DNA of 64,000 nucleotides. Origin: Polaribacter atrinae (GTDB lineage: Bacteria; Bacteroidota; Bacteroidia; Flavobacteriales; Flavobacteriaceae). Under the pieces are notes generated by a model that did no database searches, was not told where the DNA came from, and saw nothing but the letters and a program-made list of their open reading frames with translations. Positions 1-8,508 of this stretch are shown here, in pieces (within the stretch, counting starts at the first letter, position 1; each line of letters opens with the position of its first letter). The stretch is taken from NCBI RefSeq assembly GCF_038023995.1, contig NZ_CP150660.1, positions 2,044,501 through 2,108,500 of the forward strand, given 5' to 3'. The translations under genes and the position numbers were made by a program.

Positions 1-1062
1 AATTTTTTCTGTATCTATTACTTGAACGTTAATATTTGTACCAGAAGTATCTTTAATATAGATCAATCCATTTTCTGATGCATATTCTTTAACCGCTTTT
101 TGCAAAGGCTTACTATCAGAATTACTTAATAGCTGATACAGCCCAAAACCTTCATATTCTTCGGCTTCTTTTGGTAGCGCACCTTTGGCATAAATAGAAT
201 TTAATACACTGTGCATGTTGGCACTAATAATATGAATTGGTCTTTTTAGCAGACTATTTTCTTTTAGTACTTTTTTAATATTATTTGCCCAAATATCACC
301 ATAAATGTGATGTCCAATTTCTTCAATTAAAACAGAGCTAAAAGTAACTTTTCTCTTCTTATTATCTAAAACTTCGTTAATAGCTAATTTACCTAACCAA
401 TAAATTAAATGAAAAAAACGATCTTTTTTCTCTGATGTTTCAAATGCTTTATGAATACTTACAACTTCTTCAAAAGTTCTTCCTAAAATATTACTTAAAT
501 GAGCAGTAGCAACCTCTCTTTCTTGGTCTGTAATTTTTTTATTATAGATAACAATATCTTCTAAATATTTCCATTCTCTAATAAAATCGGTCCCTTCGTT
601 TATAGTTACTCTTTTTTGAATTTTATGAGATTCTATAAATAAAAAAGTCAAATGGGTAAGAATATCATAAATTTCAGAACGACCACGTGTAATTTCTATA
701 TTCATTTGGTCTTTATCTATCCTATAACAATTCCTTCTTCTTTTAGGCGGAATTATGCTTTCGAAATGAGAACTACTATAGCCTTCATCTGCAGTTAAAT
801 TTATAAACTGGCATTCTTCAATTCCTCTCGGAAGCCTTTCTATTACATATATTAACCCATTTAACTCAATTCTTTCTTCTGCAATTGATCCATAAATTTC
901 TGGTCTCAATAAAAGCAAAGATTTACGTAAAGTCTCTCCAGAAATACCCATTGGTTTGTAAAAACCTCTACTAAATAAATGGCGCATAGAAATATATAAT
1001 TTCTCTATAGCATTTGTAGATTCATGAGCCCTTGTTCTATCTGTTTTATTTATTTTTGTCAT
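1..1062 (-). CDS. Conserved hypothetical protein, 3' end cut by the window edge (possibly DUF6909 family)
   Basis: An uninterrupted minus-strand frame starts at ATG 1060-1062 (MTKINKTDRTRAHE) and is still open at base 1, so 354 residues of an incomplete protein are visible. It is soluble and charged, with no signal peptide or membrane segment and no catalytic motif I recognise. It contains a basic block (PPKRRRNCYRID) near residue 110. I recall similar proteins as conserved in Flavobacteriia under a DUF6909 label, but I am not certain of that name. The start lies 27 bp upstream, in reading direction, of nothing coding on this strand: the S41 protease stop is at 1090, so this gene follows the protease and may be co-transcribed with it. 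Function unknown. Confidence 0.75.
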   Translation of the reverse strand, partial: MTKINKTDRTRAHESTNAIEKLYISMRHLFSRGFYKPMGISGETLRKSLLLLRPEIYGSIAEERIELNGLIYVIERLPRGIEECQFINLTADEGYSSSHFESIIPPKRRRNCYRIDKDQMNIEITRGRSEIYDILTHLTFLFIESHKIQKRVTINEGTDFIREWKYLEDIVIYNKKITDQEREVATAHLSNILGRTFEEVVSIHKAFETSEKKDRFFHLIYWLGKLAINEVLDNKKRKVTFSSVLIEEIGHHIYGDIWANNIKKVLKENSLLKRPIHIISANMHSVLNSIYAKGALPKEAEEYEGFGLYQLLSNSDSKPLQKAVKEYASENGLIYIKDTSGTNINVQVIDTEKI

Positions 1063-1089
1063 TTTCAATTTTAATTTTCAAAGATAAAA

Positions 1090-2721
1090 TTATTTAGTGG
1101 ATAAAATTTGCTTATATTTTTGTTCGTCATTCAGCAAATTAACGGCTTCCTTTATCACCAAATCATTCTTTATTTTATGGTTATAAACTCCTTCATCAAA
1201 ATAATATCTATTTAGTATTTCTTCTTGAAGCACTATTTTTAGGATATCTTTATTCTTGGTTATTTTATCAATCTTATCCTGGAATAACTTTTCTTCAATT
1301 CTCTCATATTCATTAGAAATATTATTGACGGTTATTGATTTATAAGCTTCTTTAAACAAAGCTTCTTGCCTAGTAACAAAAGTGGTATCTGACTTTAAAT
1401 AATTGGTGAATTTATTAAAATCTGCATCTTTAAACTCAAAATTAATAGCACTTTCTATGGATGGATGCTGATAATAATAATTTACAGAAAAATTAAAAAT
1501 AGCTTTAGAGTTTAATACCATCTCCGTTGCTTCCGTTTTTTCTGATGTTTTAATCACTACATCTGGCAAAACGCCACCACCATCATAGACTTTTCTTCCG
1601 TTTGCTGTTTTAAACTCATTGATACCCGCATCAGAAAACTTAGGAACTTTTCCATTCTCATCTCTATTCGCGTAATCTAATTCTTGAATACATCGACCAC
1701 TTGGCGTATAATATTTAGAGATTGTTAGTTTTAACTGCGTACCGTAGGTCAATTTTCTATAACGCTGCACCAAACCTTTACCAAAAGAACGTTGCCCCAT
1801 AATTACCGCTCTATCATAATCTTGCAAAGAACCACTTACAATTTCTGATGCCGAAGCAGAGCGCCCGTTTACTAAAACAACAAGAGGTATTTCTAAATCT
1901 AAAGGATTGTTTGTGCTTTTATAAATATTACTCCATTTTTTAATTTTTGCTTTAGTAGAAACAATTACCTTACCCTTTGGCAAGAAGAAATTAGAGATAT
2001 TTATAGATTCTAATAATGAGCCTCCAGGATTATCTCTTAAATCGAAAACTAGTTTTTTCATTCCTACTTTCTGCAACTTTCTATAAGCTTTCTTTACTTC
2101 GGATGAAGCTTTTTCATTAAATCGTGTTAATACAATATAACCCGTTTCTTCATCTATCATTTCAGAAAAAGGCACCGGATTTACAACTACTTTATCTCTC
2201 GTTATTTCTTTCTGAAGACTTTCTCCTTGTCTTTCTATTACTGCAGAAAAAGTACTATTTGGCGTTCCTTTTATCAACATAGAAAGTTGTTCACTTTCCA
2301 TATCTTTTACAGATTGACCATCAATAGCAACAATAATATCTCCAGATTTCAAACCTGCTTTATCCGCAGAATATCCCTTAAAAATTTCTTTAATCTGAAT
2401 TCCTTGTTTTAAATAATAAACAGAAACTCCAATACCTCCATATTCCCCTTCTCTTACTATTTTTGCATTTTCTACATCTTGTTCGTTGTAAAAATTGGTG
2501 TATGGATCTAAATCTTTAAGCGTGTTTTTAATAGCCTTATCCGTTAATTCTGCAGGATTAATTTCATCTACATAATACATATTTAGCTCTTTAAATAACG
2601 TATTGTAAATTTCTATTTGTTTTGCAACCTCAAAAAATTTCGATTTAAATGCAAACGATAAAAAAATTGTTCCTACTAAAAGAACAAGAATTGTATTTTT
2701 CGAAAACTTAAACCTCATCAT
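1090..2721 (-). CDS. S41 family C-terminal processing peptidase (CtpA/Tsp-like)
   Basis: A 543-residue envelope serine protease of the carboxy-terminal processing family, expected in the periplasm anchored by an N-terminal hydrophobic segment (about residues 8-25). A PDZ domain spans about 88-165 (GGIGVSVYYL, then AGLKSGDIIVAIDG). The protease core contains FDLRDNPGGSL and the nucleophile block SASASE at 288-293, with the general-base lysine Lys315 in GKGLVQR, so the Ser/Lys dyad appears intact. The C-terminal 170 residues are charged and helical. The start overlaps the 3' end of rnpA by 14 bp, which suggests translational coupling in an rnpA-protease operon, an arrangement I recall from other Flavobacteriia. 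ATG codons at 2721 and 2718 are both possible starts. Substrates cannot be read from sequence. Confidence 0.93.
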   Translation of the reverse strand: MMRFKFSKNTILVLLVGTIFLSFAFKSKFFEVAKQIEIYNTLFKELNMYYVDEINPAELTDKAIKNTLKDLDPYTNFYNEQDVENAKIVREGEYGGIGVSVYYLKQGIQIKEIFKGYSADKAGLKSGDIIVAIDGQSVKDMESEQLSMLIKGTPNSTFSAVIERQGESLQKEITRDKVVVNPVPFSEMIDEETGYIVLTRFNEKASSEVKKAYRKLQKVGMKKLVFDLRDNPGGSLLESINISNFFLPKGKVIVSTKAKIKKWSNIYKSTNNPLDLEIPLVVLVNGRSASASEIVSGSLQDYDRAVIMGQRSFGKGLVQRYRKLTYGTQLKLTISKYYTPSGRCIQELDYANRDENGKVPKFSDAGINEFKTANGRKVYDGGGVLPDVVIKTSEKTEATEMVLNSKAIFNFSVNYYYQHPSIESAINFEFKDADFNKFTNYLKSDTTFVTRQEALFKEAYKSITVNNISNEYERIEEKLFQDKIDKITKNKDILKIVLQEEILNRYYFDEGVYNHKIKNDLVIKEAVNLLNDEQKYKQILSTK

Positions 2722-3100
2722 TTTTCTTATTATTTACTTCACTAACAAACCGAGTTAGTAATTTTTCCATTTTTAAGAACATCTCCTCATAAGTACATTC
2801 TTCTTTCCCAAGATACGAAATCATAAAAACATAAGGTTGCTCTATATTATTGTAAACAATTTCTTTTTGCAAACGATAAGATTCTCGCATTAATCTCTTA
2901 ATTCTATTTCTATCTACAGCTAGTTTAAAATTACGTTTCGGAACAGAAACTCCTACTTGTGCAGGGTATTTTGAAGTATGATCTGTTTGTAAAAAGATCA
3001 TTCTAAGAGGATACGCTTTCACAGAGTTTCTCTCTACATAAAGTTTTTCTATGAGCTTTTTACTCTTTAAACGCTCTTCTTTTCCTAAGGTATGCTTCAT
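2708..3100 (-). CDS. rnpA: Ribonuclease P protein component
   Basis: The protein subunit of RNase P, which binds the catalytic RNA and helps remove 5' leaders from precursor tRNAs. The family signature is clear: the VGVSVPKRNFKLAVDRNRIKR region includes the RNR motif (residues 64-66) followed by RLMRESYR. I place the start at ATG 3098-3100 (MKHTLGKEERLKSKK, 130 residues), because the family normally begins this way. An upstream in-frame ATG at 3124 would add eight residues of no family resemblance. The gene overlaps the S41 protease start by 14 bp. rpmH, the usual upstream partner of rnpA, is not adjacent here. Upstream, on the opposite strand, lies glutaryl-CoA dehydrogenase. Confidence 0.95.
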   Translation of the reverse strand: MKHTLGKEERLKSKKLIEKLYVERNSVKAYPLRMIFLQTDHTSKYPAQVGVSVPKRNFKLAVDRNRIKRLMRESYRLQKEIVYNNIEQPYVFMISYLGKEECTYEEMFLKMEKLLTRFVSEVNNKKNDEV

Positions 3101-3296
3101 GCATACAAACTTAATCGAAATCATCTACTTTTTATAGATTTTGTATCTTTAACTTTCATATTTGTTGCTTTTTTTAAGTTTCATTTTCATTGAATACAAA
3201 TATCAATATTAAACAATAATCAATATATTTGTTTAAAAACACACATATTGTTCAAAAAATAAGATTAAATTCGAATCCACTTTTAGATATAAACTT

Positions 3297-4475
3297 ATGA
3301 AACAAGATCTTTATCAAGCGCCAGATTATTATAATCTAGATGATTTATTAACGGAAGAACATAAATTAATAAGAGATGCAGCTCGAAAATGGGTAAAACG
3401 AGATGTTTCGCCTATTATAGAAGAATATGCTCAAAAAGCAAAATTTCCTACTCAAATTATTAGTGGTTTGGCAGAAATTGGTGCTTTTGGTCCTTATATT
3501 CCAGAGGAATATGGTGGAGCAGGTTTAGATCAAATTTCTTACGGATTGATTATGCAAGAAATAGAACGTGGAGATTCTGGCGTTCGCTCCACTGCTTCTG
3601 TACAATCTTCATTAGTCATGTATCCTATTTTTAAATATGGAAATGAAGCACAACGTAAAAAATACCTACCAAAATTAGCTTCTGGTGAATGGATGGGATG
3701 TTTTGGATTAACAGAACCCAATCACGGCTCTAATCCTTCAGGGATGGAAACGAAATTTAAAGACATGGGAGATCATTATCTTTTAAATGGGGCAAAAATG
3801 TGGATTTCTAATGCGCCTTTTGCACAGATAGCTGTTGTTTGGGCAAAAAATGAAGAAGGTAGAATTCATGGTTTAATTGTAGAACGCGGAATGGAAGGCT
3901 TTACAACACCTACAACGCATAACAAATGGTCTTTACGTGCTTCTGCAACCGGAGAACTTATTTTTGACAATGTAAAAGTGCCTAAAGAAAACTTATTACC
4001 AAATAAATCTGGATTAGGAGCACCTTTAGGTTGCTTAGATTCTGCAAGATTCGGAATTGCTTGGGGCGCAATTGGCGCTGCAATGGATTGTTATGACACC
4101 GCTTTACGTTACTGTAAAGAGCGTGAACAATTTGGCAAGCCTATTGGTCAGTTTCAGTTACAACAAAAAAAATTGGCTGAAATGATTACAGAAATCACCA
4201 AAGCACAATTATTAGCTTGGAGACTCGGTACTTTAAAAAATGAAGGCAAAGCAACTTCTGCTCAGATTTCTATGGCAAAACGAAATAATGTAGATATGGC
4301 AATTACAATTGCTAGAGAAGCAAGACAAATGTTAGGCGGAATGGGAATTACTGGTGAGTATTCTATTATGCGCCACATGATGAACTTAGAAAGTGTAATT
4401 ACCTATGAAGGGACGCATGACATTCACCTATTAATTACAGGTTTAGACGTAACCGGTTTAAGTGCTTTTAAATAG
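3297..4475 (+). CDS. Acyl-CoA dehydrogenase, glutaryl-CoA dehydrogenase type
   Basis: A 392-residue FAD flavoprotein of the acyl-CoA dehydrogenase family. It most resembles glutaryl-CoA dehydrogenase, which oxidises and decarboxylates glutaryl-CoA to crotonyl-CoA in lysine and tryptophan breakdown. Seen: the N-terminal helical domain; GDSGVRSTASVQSSL with the arginine typical of glutaryl-CoA binding; CFGLTEPNHGSNPSGMET of the FAD-binding middle domain; and the C-terminal catalytic glutamate (about Glu371) in ITYEGTHDIH. Length is normal for the family. The gene starts at an ATG about 60 bp after a run containing TATATTTG (3224-3231), which matches a -7 element, though I see no good -33 partner. 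It stands alone, followed by a series of dyads and the broken PEPCK gene. Confidence 0.9.
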   Translation: MKQDLYQAPDYYNLDDLLTEEHKLIRDAARKWVKRDVSPIIEEYAQKAKFPTQIISGLAEIGAFGPYIPEEYGGAGLDQISYGLIMQEIERGDSGVRSTASVQSSLVMYPIFKYGNEAQRKKYLPKLASGEWMGCFGLTEPNHGSNPSGMETKFKDMGDHYLLNGAKMWISNAPFAQIAVVWAKNEEGRIHGLIVERGMEGFTTPTTHNKWSLRASATGELIFDNVKVPKENLLPNKSGLGAPLGCLDSARFGIAWGAIGAAMDCYDTALRYCKEREQFGKPIGQFQLQQKKLAEMITEITKAQLLAWRLGTLKNEGKATSAQISMAKRNNVDMAITIAREARQMLGGMGITGEYSIMRHMMNLESVITYEGTHDIHLLITGLDVTGLSAFK

Positions 4476-4491
4476 TGTTTTTCCGCATTTA

Positions 4492-4505
4492 GTTAAACGT
4501 TTAAC
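4492..4505. repeat. Perfect 14-bp palindrome after the glutaryl-CoA dehydrogenase gene
   Basis: GTTAAACGTTTAAC is a perfect palindrome 17 bp past the stop codon. It is flanked by a further CATTT / AAATG pairing with one unpaired base. There is no T-run after it, so it is a poor terminator; the AAACGTTT core would suit a dimeric DNA-binding protein. No regulator is identified. Confidence 0.5.
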
Positions 4506-4562
4506 AAATGTTGAAATTCACACAAAAAATGATAAAACGATTTATTTTCAACAAGCGTTAAA

Positions 4563-4586
4563 AGCTAAGTATTTAACAACTTAGCT
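4563..4586. repeat. Inverted repeat, first leader hairpin upstream of the PEPCK pseudogene
   Basis: AGCTAAGT (4563-4570) and ACTTAGCT (4579-4586) pair perfectly over 8 bp with an 8-nt loop. No long T-run follows, so terminator function is weak. It lies 12 bp before a second, longer hairpin in the same leader. Confidence 0.5.
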
Positions 4587-4597
4587 ATGAAATTTTT

Positions 4598-4629
4598 ATG
4601 GTATTTTTATAGGAGTCTAAAAATACCAT
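4598..4629 (+). promoter_or_regulatory. Leader hairpin abutting the PEPCK start codon
   Basis: ATGGTATTTTTA (4598-4609) and TAAAAATACCAT (4618-4629) form a perfect 12-bp stem with an 8-nt loop. The right arm ends two bases before the ATG at 4631. The loop carries AGGAG, an uncommon Shine-Dalgarno-like sequence in Bacteroidota. This could be a translational control hairpin or a protein-binding dyad; the sequence does not decide between them. Confidence 0.5.
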
Positions 4630-4630
4630 C

Positions 4631-7600
4631 ATGCAAGAAACAAGAAACGATATTATTCAGTTTATCAACTTACAATTAGCTTCATTAGGGCAACCTACTT
4701 TTAAAGACAAACCAGAAAATTCTATTCAATTTTTAGACCCTAAATTTGAAGAATTAACCTGCAGTCTTATTAAAAGTATTCAGCAGAGATCAAGATTATT
4801 ATCTAATCATCTTTCTCCCGTAGATACAAGAATACAAGATTTTATTTATGATTATTTAAAAGATGTATCTATTAATAAATCTATTGTAATACCAAACAAT
4901 ACCCTAGTTTTATCAAAAAAAGGACAAGCAAGAGAAATTAGTTTGCCTCCGGATGGCGATTCATTTAAAAGCGATTTAGTTACTACAAGTAGAATAAAAC
5001 AAGGTATCTTAAACAACCCTTTAAACGATAAAAGAACCACAAAAGGTACTTTTCATATTGTTGAAGGCAGCTTGCCTGTAACTTTAGATAAAAAAGAAGT
5101 ACCCAAAGAAACTTTTGCACATTTATTACATTCCGCTTTAATCCTTCGGGTGATTTAAAAACACTTCCGTTTACTTCTAGTCAAGAAAACCAAGCCAAAG
5201 TAATGGTTTCATCTCTTTTAAGACCTGTAGTTTGTCCAGAAGTTAAAGGAGTAATTTCAGAAAAATCATTAGAAGTTCGCTTTTTTGTTCCAGGAAACTT
5301 AGTCAGTAATTTAGATTTTGTAGAGTCTATTTTCGGCAATGCCGGAGACCACAACTTAGCACAAAATGATGCTGCTTTAGATACAGAACATTGGACTGGG
5401 CACACCGGTTGTATTGTTTTAGCTCCTCAATTAAAAGAGTTAAAAAAGAAAGATGTTGGTTTACCTCATTTTGATGATGCTACAGAACGTCAAAGAAGAG
5501 AAGGAATGTGCTGGAAAGAGAGGATAATGAACTTTATAATGAAGGTGGCGCATTTAAAGTTACGTGTAGAGATGATAGAGGTGTTGTTGTTACTTTAATT
5601 GCGGACAACTACTACGGATACTCTAAAAAAGAAATTAGTTATTCTGCCAACCTTTTTGGTTTGGTAGAAGAAGAGCATGCTGGTGGTGCAATTGCATTTG
5701 CTAGAAGAGTTATGGGCGACACTGTAGATGGCAAAGTTCAGTCAGAATTTTATAACTCTAAACATACTTTTGAAGGCGTAAAACAACTTTTAGGAGACAC
5801 TATAGACGTAAAGCCAGAAAACTATGCTGTTGATAAAAAGTATCCTAACATTGTTTACATTCCAGAGTTTGCATACATAAACACCAATAGTATTACTTGG
5901 ATGCATAATAGTAAAGAGCAAAAATTAACCTTGTCTCCTTACAAAACATACATTCATCCTACTGGAAGTAAATTAAAATTAGAAAAACATAAGTCAATCG
6001 ATTTATGGAGAATTATAGAAACATTTGCAGAAGGTGTTTTTTGCCATAAACCATGTACCGTTTCTGGCGGAGGTAAGTCTGAGATTTCTAAACCTATGCA
6101 AAATGCCATTACGTACAGTACTTTTAACATCCATAATATAGAAGAAGACTTTAAAAAAGCAGATGAAATTATAGAGTATGTATATTCTAATCGTTGGAAA
6201 ATTAAAGATCCTAACAGACCAATATCTAGATCTTTTTTAAGTGAAAAAAGAACCTTAAGTTCTGCTGTTAAATTATTAATTCCTTCCAAGCATAATTCTG
6301 ATGAATTTAACCAGTTTTTAGAAGAAATCCCAGTACATATTCGTTCTTTGGTACTGTTTGTAAAAAGGTTATACAGACAAGCACATGGAACTTTAAATTG
6401 GAAAGACTATATGTCTGTTGAAATTATCAACGGAAAAAAAGGAACCAGCTTATTATACAACAACACACCCGTTGTAGGTAGTTATGTTCGTATTGGTTTT
6501 AATGAACAAGGAAACTGGATGTTAAACAAACTACGTTCAGATTTTTCTCCTTCAGAAAAAGTACAAACAGAAGATGACATTACAGCTTCTATTACCATAC
6601 CCAGAAATCAATTAAAAAACTTAAACCCAGAGTTTAAAAATAAGAGTTTAAAATTATTAACCAATTGTGAGGCCCATCTTTTTCAAAGACCAGATGAAGC
6701 AGTAGTGAGAGGTTATGATAAAGCTGCTGAATTAGATTTGGTAACAAACGGACGCTTTTTAACCAACTACGAATTACTAAAAAAAGAAGATGCCATTGCT
6801 TTATATGAAGACACCATCAACTTTGATAAATACACGCAACCTGTTAAAGATTTTATTGAAAGTATTGTAAAAAGTGATAAAAAAGAAGCCTTTTTTGCAG
6901 TGCCTTCGCATACCAGAATTGTAAACGGAGAACCTACCAAAAATCCTCGTTATTTAGAGCCTTGTAAAAATGTTGTAGAAACAGAAGCTACTTATTTGGC
7001 AGATCTTGGTGTTCGTTTGGTAAGAAAAATTAATTTAGAAGAACCGGTACATCATGTTGTAAATACCATTTTAACTGGTAGAAGAAATAATCCTGTAGAT
7101 AAAGCTGCAGGAATAAGACCTTTGGCTGTTTACAACCCAATTCATTACCAAGAAGCACCAGAATTATTTATGGACTTTATCTGTAGTTTAACAGGTAAAT
7201 CTCCATCCACCACAGGTGCTGGTACTGAAGGCGCTTTAACAAAAGCACCTTTTAACATGCTTACTCCAACTACCGATTTAAACAATGCGTTGTTATCTCA
7301 TATTTTAACAGAATCTAACGGGTTTAGCACAGCGGCAGGTTACGTAGGTGCAGAGAACAAAATAGATCATGACGTAAGTTTACTAATCCCTGAAATTTGG
7401 GCTAGATTAGAACCAAAAGATAGAGATCCTAAAGAATTGATAGAAAATGGTTCATTAGAAAAAATTAATGATTTTGAATACGAAGGAGAAACTATTCTTG
7501 CTAGTAGATTAGGCTATAGAATTACAAAAACGTTCTCTTATAGATGTTTAAATAGAATTTTTGATGAACCTACAGCTGTTTTTAGCGAAAGAATGTTAAA

Positions 7601-8056
7601 ACCAGAATTACAAGGTTTAGAAGATTATGTAGACGGAATTAAAAATATTGTAGAAACACAACAAAAAGTTGCTTTAAACTATTTTGAAGATGGTAGTATT
7701 GCTGCTGCAATTCCGCCTTTAAAAGTGCTATTACATTATGGCGTATGGAAGTTATAAAGGAAAAGACATTAGTGATCCTGCATTACGTGAGTTATTTAGT
7801 AGAGATTATGCTGTTAATAGCGATTGGTACAAAGAAAGATTAGCACTAAAACAGCAGAAAGATATTACATTCTACAAAAATAAAATATTCTGAAGACTTT
7901 ATTGCAAATCCGTATAATACTTCTATCGCTTCTGAAATGGATATTAATAACCGTTTAGAAAACTTAAGAGTACAATATAAACATGTTAATTCTAACGAAT
8001 ACCTAGAAAGTTTGATAGGTACAATTGGTACTGACCCTTTATATAGAAAAGGGTAA
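4631..8056 (+). pseudogene. PPi-type phosphoenolpyruvate carboxykinase, broken by four frameshifts
   Basis: Reading through three frames gives about 1,140 residues, the length of PPi-dependent PEPCK, which interconverts oxaloacetate plus PPi with PEP plus phosphate. Family blocks remembered from characterised members are present in order: LPPDGDSFKSDLV, GNAGDHNLAQNDAALD, TGHTGCIVLAP, HFDDATERQRREGMCW, IADNYYGY, SYSANLFG, CHKPCTVSGGGKSEISK, KVQTEDDITAS, GRRNNP, LTGKSPSTTGAG and a terminal SLIGTIG. Frame breaks: about 5140 (one A lost, TTTAATCC for TTTAAATCC), about 5512 (one A lost in AAAGAGAG), about 7734 (two bases lost before ATGGCGTATGG) and about 7885 (one A gained). No stray stop occurs between breaks, so the damage looks recent, or it is clustered sequencing error. 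An intact copy cannot be made from this sequence as given. The family assignment rests on memory of homologues. Confidence 0.8.
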
Positions 8057-8069
8057 TAAATGGTTTAAG

Positions 8070-8243
8070 CTAAGAAGCTTTTAGCAAAATATTAGGGCAT
8101 CGCTTACAGTTGATGCCCTTTTTTTTATACTTATTGCAACAGCTACTTTTTGGTTTTATGCAATTAGAAGAACAAACACTATCACAAACGGATGTATTTA
8201 ACATAGAAACTACAGGCTTACTTTCAGTATAAAAAACAATCAT
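8070..8243 (-). CDS. Small cysteine-rich protein
   Basis: A 57-residue frame from ATG 8241-8243 (MIVFYTESKPVVSML) with seven cysteines concentrated in CDSVCSSNC, KSSCCNKYKKKG and NCKRCP. The spacing suggests metal binding or disulfides. I recall short Flavobacteriia proteins ending in a similar CC-x-KYKKGK-x-CKRCP block, which supports a real gene, but I cannot name a family. A longer form from TTG at 8264 is less likely. The gene converges on the PEPCK pseudogene, and the hairpin that would end plus-strand transcription (8095-8126) lies inside its coding sequence. No other gene adjoins it on this strand. Confidence 0.55.
   Translation of the reverse strand: MIVFYTESKPVVSMLNTSVCDSVCSSNCIKPKSSCCNKYKKKGINCKRCPNILLKAS
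8095..8126 (+). terminator. Intrinsic terminator after the PEPCK pseudogene
   Basis: GGGCATC (8095-8101) pairs with GATGCCC (8112-8118) over a 10-nt loop, and eight T follow. This is a good rho-independent terminator 39 bp after the last PEPCK stop. It overlaps the end of the convergent cysteine-rich ORF. Confidence 0.8.
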
Positions 8244-8508
8244 AATTAAATAATTATTCGGCAAATATAACCTTTATTTAGAATAAATAAGAATAACAAA
8301 ATAAAAAATTATCATAATAACCTGCATACCTCAGTATAATATAGGTATTTATGATGTTTACCAGTAGATTTGATCAAAAAAGTAAAAATTTACCTCTTCA
8401 CAAATCCTAAAGTTATGTTAAAAGCAACTAATTATTAATTCTTTAATTAAACCTTTGCTTAGAAATTTAGTTTCACTAATTAACAACTCATTTAATCAAC
8501 CAACAATA

